Below are positions 61,726-64,000 of a DNA stretch of 64,000 nt, piece by piece. The position numbers were made by a program, and so were the translations under genes. Under the pieces are notes generated by a model, which was given only the letters and a program-made list of their open reading frames with translations, made no database searches and was not told the origin of the DNA. The DNA is taken from assembly GCA_009767595.1 (NCBI GenBank), contig VSDK01006555.1, forward strand, positions 514,397-578,396, read 5' to 3'. Source of the DNA: Symbiodinium kawagutii (taxonomy: Eukaryota > Sar > Dinophyceae > Suessiales > Symbiodiniaceae). How positions within the stretch are numbered: the stretch's first letter is position 1; the number at the start of each line of letters is the position of its first letter.

Positions 61726-62597
61726 GAGGTATATCGAAACCAATCTTGAATAAAATGGGTGCCTCAATCCTACATGGTTTTGCATTTCTTGTCCGGGTTG
61801 GGTTTCCCATGGTTTCCCACGCCCCTGCAGGAAACCATTGCGCTTGCCGCCCAAGACTCCGGCACCCCAGTACCAGAGGAATCTTGTCAAAGATATGATC
61901 CACTGAATGCGCAGTCTTCAAGATACCTTGGTTAAGGTCAGTCTTGGTGAAGCAATCGGCACTTTTCTTGTTGAATGTGATGGGCTGAGGATAATGGCAA
62001 GGCTATGTACCAACGTCAGCAAACTGGGAGTGAGACTTGGTAGCTTGGCAAAATGGAATGAGATATAATTGGATGCATTTCTGATCTCTCTGGACGTGTT
62101 TGTGAACCTATTTACTTTTTGATCTCATATCCGTATTGAGTACATGCCCCAAAATGTTTCAACTCTGGCTCATCCCCTGTGGGCTACGTTTACGTTCAGG
62201 CGACTTAGTGGAGCTGGCCATGACCAAGATGCTGCTCATCACGCTGCTGATGGCCCACGTGTGCGCTATGAGGACATGACAGCAGCTTTGCGAAACTTGT
62301 GACAATCCGAACATGATGTTTTTCAATCTGGTAGGCTAGGTTTCCTCTCACCTAAGGTAGCCCAACAGCAGCAATACTACCCTGATTCGATGCCACCAGA
62401 GACGCCGCCGAAACCTCCTTTGCTCCAAGATTCTTGTCGGAAGTCTTGCAATTAAGACACTGATATAGCCAATGGATTCTGCAATGTCACTGCAGAGATT
62501 GCGTTGCATACCTCAGCCAGGAATCAGATTTAAAATGATGCACACACACATGCGCACACTTAGCCAACGGATCAGTTCCTAGGACCACGGGCACCCA

Positions 62598-63746
62598 GTG
62601 GAGGTTGAGTTGCTCAAGGAGTTCAACAACGTGTGCGACAAGTCGGTTGACCTGGATGTATGTATGGACGTTAAGACTGGCATCAAGTGGGTGAAGCGGA
62701 TGGCATGGGTTGCCACAGATCAAGATGGCACTACGGGCTCTTGGGTGGAAGCCTGGGTCGATGAAAACGAGTTGGCCATCTTGTACGATTGCCCTGACAC
62801 CATTTCTCCTGAATGGCCTAGCGATGGTGAGCCGAACGATGACAAGCAGATGGAGAAGAAGACCGACGATGACAAGCAGATCCAGGAAAAGCAGATCCAG
62901 GAAAAGCAGACCGATGATGACAAGCAGACGGAGAAGAAGACCGATGATGACAAGCAGATCCAGGAAAAGCAGATCGAGGAAAAGCAGACTGAGACAGATG
63001 ACAAGCAGATGGAGAAGAAGACCGATGATGACAAGCAGATTCAGGAAAAGCAGATCGAGGAAAAGCAGACTGAGACAGATGACAAGCAGATGGAGAAGAA
63101 GACCGATGATGACAAGCAGATCGAGGAAAAGCAGACTGAGACAGATGACAAGAAGATCGAGGAAAAGCAGACCAAGACAGATGACAAGCAGATCGAGGAG
63201 AAGGAGACCGTCGACAAGCAGACTGCAGTGACCAAGGACCCCGAAAAGACACCAGAAGTTCCCACGAGAAAGCGTGTCCGTGGCAAATCTGCTGAAGCTA
63301 AGGCTGGGAATGTGTCGTGGGCACCAGTGAGTGAAAAGGGTGTTCGGGACTTTGTACATGCTTGCCGACATGGCCACGTTGATTCTGAACCCTCCCCAAT
63401 CAAAGAGAAAGCTGGACCACAGCCCGACCTCACCAAACCATGCGCAGAAAAAATCACATGGAAGCCGTGTGGCTATCGAACTTTCGATGGTTTTTTTCGA
63501 CAGGTTGACTACACCCAGTGGGAGTTGGAACACTTCATCGACTACGTCAAATCCCTGGAGGCCGTGGAGTACAAGCTGGATTGGTTCAGGAAAGCAGGTA
63601 TGCCCTACGATATTGCGTGCACTACGCGATATCTTCATGAGCTATGGCAAGTCTGGGGTGTGGAGTCGAAGGATGACATGGAGTGGTGGTTGGCTTCAGA
63701 GTTGGAGGCTCAAGGAGATCAAGGAAAATTAGTTGAATGTCACTGA
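62598..63746 (+). CDS. Lys/Glu/Asp/Gln repeat protein, unrecognised
   Basis: A 382-codon frame, probably an exon. It opens without ATG, and TCCTAG|GAC just upstream (62582) is a plausible acceptor. Residues 1-75 form a small ordered region (GIKWVKRMAWVATDQDG, SWVEAWVDENELAILYD). Residues ~76-215 are repeats of DDKQ-EKK/EEKQT type; the DNA period is 81 bp between 62991 and 63072, with shorter 66-bp and partial units. A basic patch (TRKRVRGKSAEAKAG) follows. The C-terminal ~110 residues look folded and Trp-rich (QWELEHFIDYVKSLEAV, YLHELWQVWGV, MEWWLASELEAQG). No family was recognised. The opposite strand is also open because of the repeat. Confidence 0.6.
   Translation: MEVELLKEFNNVCDKSVDLDVCMDVKTGIKWVKRMAWVATDQDGTTGSWVEAWVDENELAILYDCPDTISPEWPSDGEPNDDKQMEKKTDDDKQIQEKQIQEKQTDDDKQTEKKTDDDKQIQEKQIEEKQTETDDKQMEKKTDDDKQIQEKQIEEKQTETDDKQMEKKTDDDKQIEEKQTETDDKKIEEKQTKTDDKQIEEKETVDKQTAVTKDPEKTPEVPTRKRVRGKSAEAKAGNVSWAPVSEKGVRDFVHACRHGHVDSEPSPIKEKAGPQPDLTKPCAEKITWKPCGYRTFDGFFRQVDYTQWELEHFIDYVKSLEAVEYKLDWFRKAGMPYDIACTTRYLHELWQVWGVESKDDMEWWLASELEAQGDQGKLVECH
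62860..63210 (+). repeat. In-frame coding minisatellite (81-bp and derived units)
   Basis: GACAAGCAGATSSAGGAAAAGCAG-type units follow one another. GAGACAGATGACAAG occurs at 62991, 63072 and 63138, giving periods of 81 and 66 bp, both multiples of three. The reading frame is kept through every change, unlike the non-coding satellites elsewhere in the window. Confidence 0.85.
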
Positions 63747-63749
63747 TGA

Positions 63750-64000
63750 TTGAATTATGACACGTTCTGGGACATATGGTACAATGTGATGATTCAATCC
63801 CAACAAGTGACGCACGACAGTTTAAAGTCCCTAGATCAAGATCATGCTTAGGCAGCATTGGGTTCCTGGAGCAGCCCTTTCAAACGATTGGCCATCTGAC
63901 GAGGCTTGCCCTGATTCTGCATTGTAAATTCAATGAACCAAACCGCTTCAGATTTCGCAGCTTTATGTGAAATCAATCCTTGCAATCATTTGACAAATCA
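63750..64000. other. Right edge, nothing recognised
   Basis: Short accidental frames only. Confidence 0.4.

Noticed and set aside
62487..63638. 383-codon Leu-rich minus frame that looks like a membrane protein
   Set aside because: Reverse reading of the Lys/Glu/Asp/Gln repeat; the + frame has ordered, non-repetitive ends and a plausible acceptor.
1..64000. Dinoflagellate spliced-leader, 5S, U-snRNA or tRNA genes in the tandem array
   Set aside because: I looked by eye for the spliced-leader sequence (CCGTAGCCATTTTGGCTC) and for common RNA gene motifs on both strands and did not see them. A covariance-model scan would be needed to exclude tRNAs fully.

Overview
The window looks like nuclear DNA of a dinoflagellate, most likely a Symbiodiniaceae-type genome. 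Genes are split into short exons (about 23-460 bp). The splice sites that protein alignment forces are mostly GC-AG or GA-AG rather than GT-AG, and the acceptor is usually followed by G. All recognisable cellular gene fragments lie on the + strand. Large tandem duplications and many micro- and minisatellites fill the space between them. These are known dinoflagellate traits; the species is not determined. No bacterial operon, rRNA, tRNA, CRISPR array or spliced-leader gene was recognised.

1-1.9 kb: the last exon of an unidentified gene (27-124), then sequence with no recognisable gene. 1.9-24.75 kb: eight tandem copies of a 2.2-4.7 kb unit, with a ninth, diverged copy at 27.3-29.2 kb. Every copy keeps the same ~700 bp core. 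The flanking arms differ by copy: units 1 and 2 carry TA/TATG microsatellites, unit 3 carries a TTACA-type pentamer array and a 144-bp minisatellite, unit 4 carries the minisatellite again next to a 559-base assembly gap, and units 5-8 carry a different arm. The open frames in these units look accidental, so I read the array as non-coding. 25-31 kb also holds a 436-bp duplication.

36.7-38.9 kb: exons of a protein with a peptidase S74 / intramolecular-chaperone domain. 44.06-45.5 kb: a long exon joining a PcfJ-like domain to ankyrin repeats. 46.36-52.18 kb: at least nine exons of a nucleotide-sugar transporter. 53.98-57.1 kb: three more ankyrin exons that splice in phase with each other. The ankyrin exons on both sides of the transporter may be one gene with the transporter inside an intron, or two related genes.

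57.7-60.2 kb (minus strand): three open frames. The most upstream is the C-terminal part of a reverse transcriptase with a YVDN catalytic box, so this is probably a decayed retroelement. 61.2-63.75 kb (+): two unrecognised coding regions, one with an acidic/basic repeat of period 81 bp.

Exon boundaries were placed by eye, from family motifs, reading phase and splice sites. No search was run, so they are hypotheses of varying strength. The transporter chain is the strongest.
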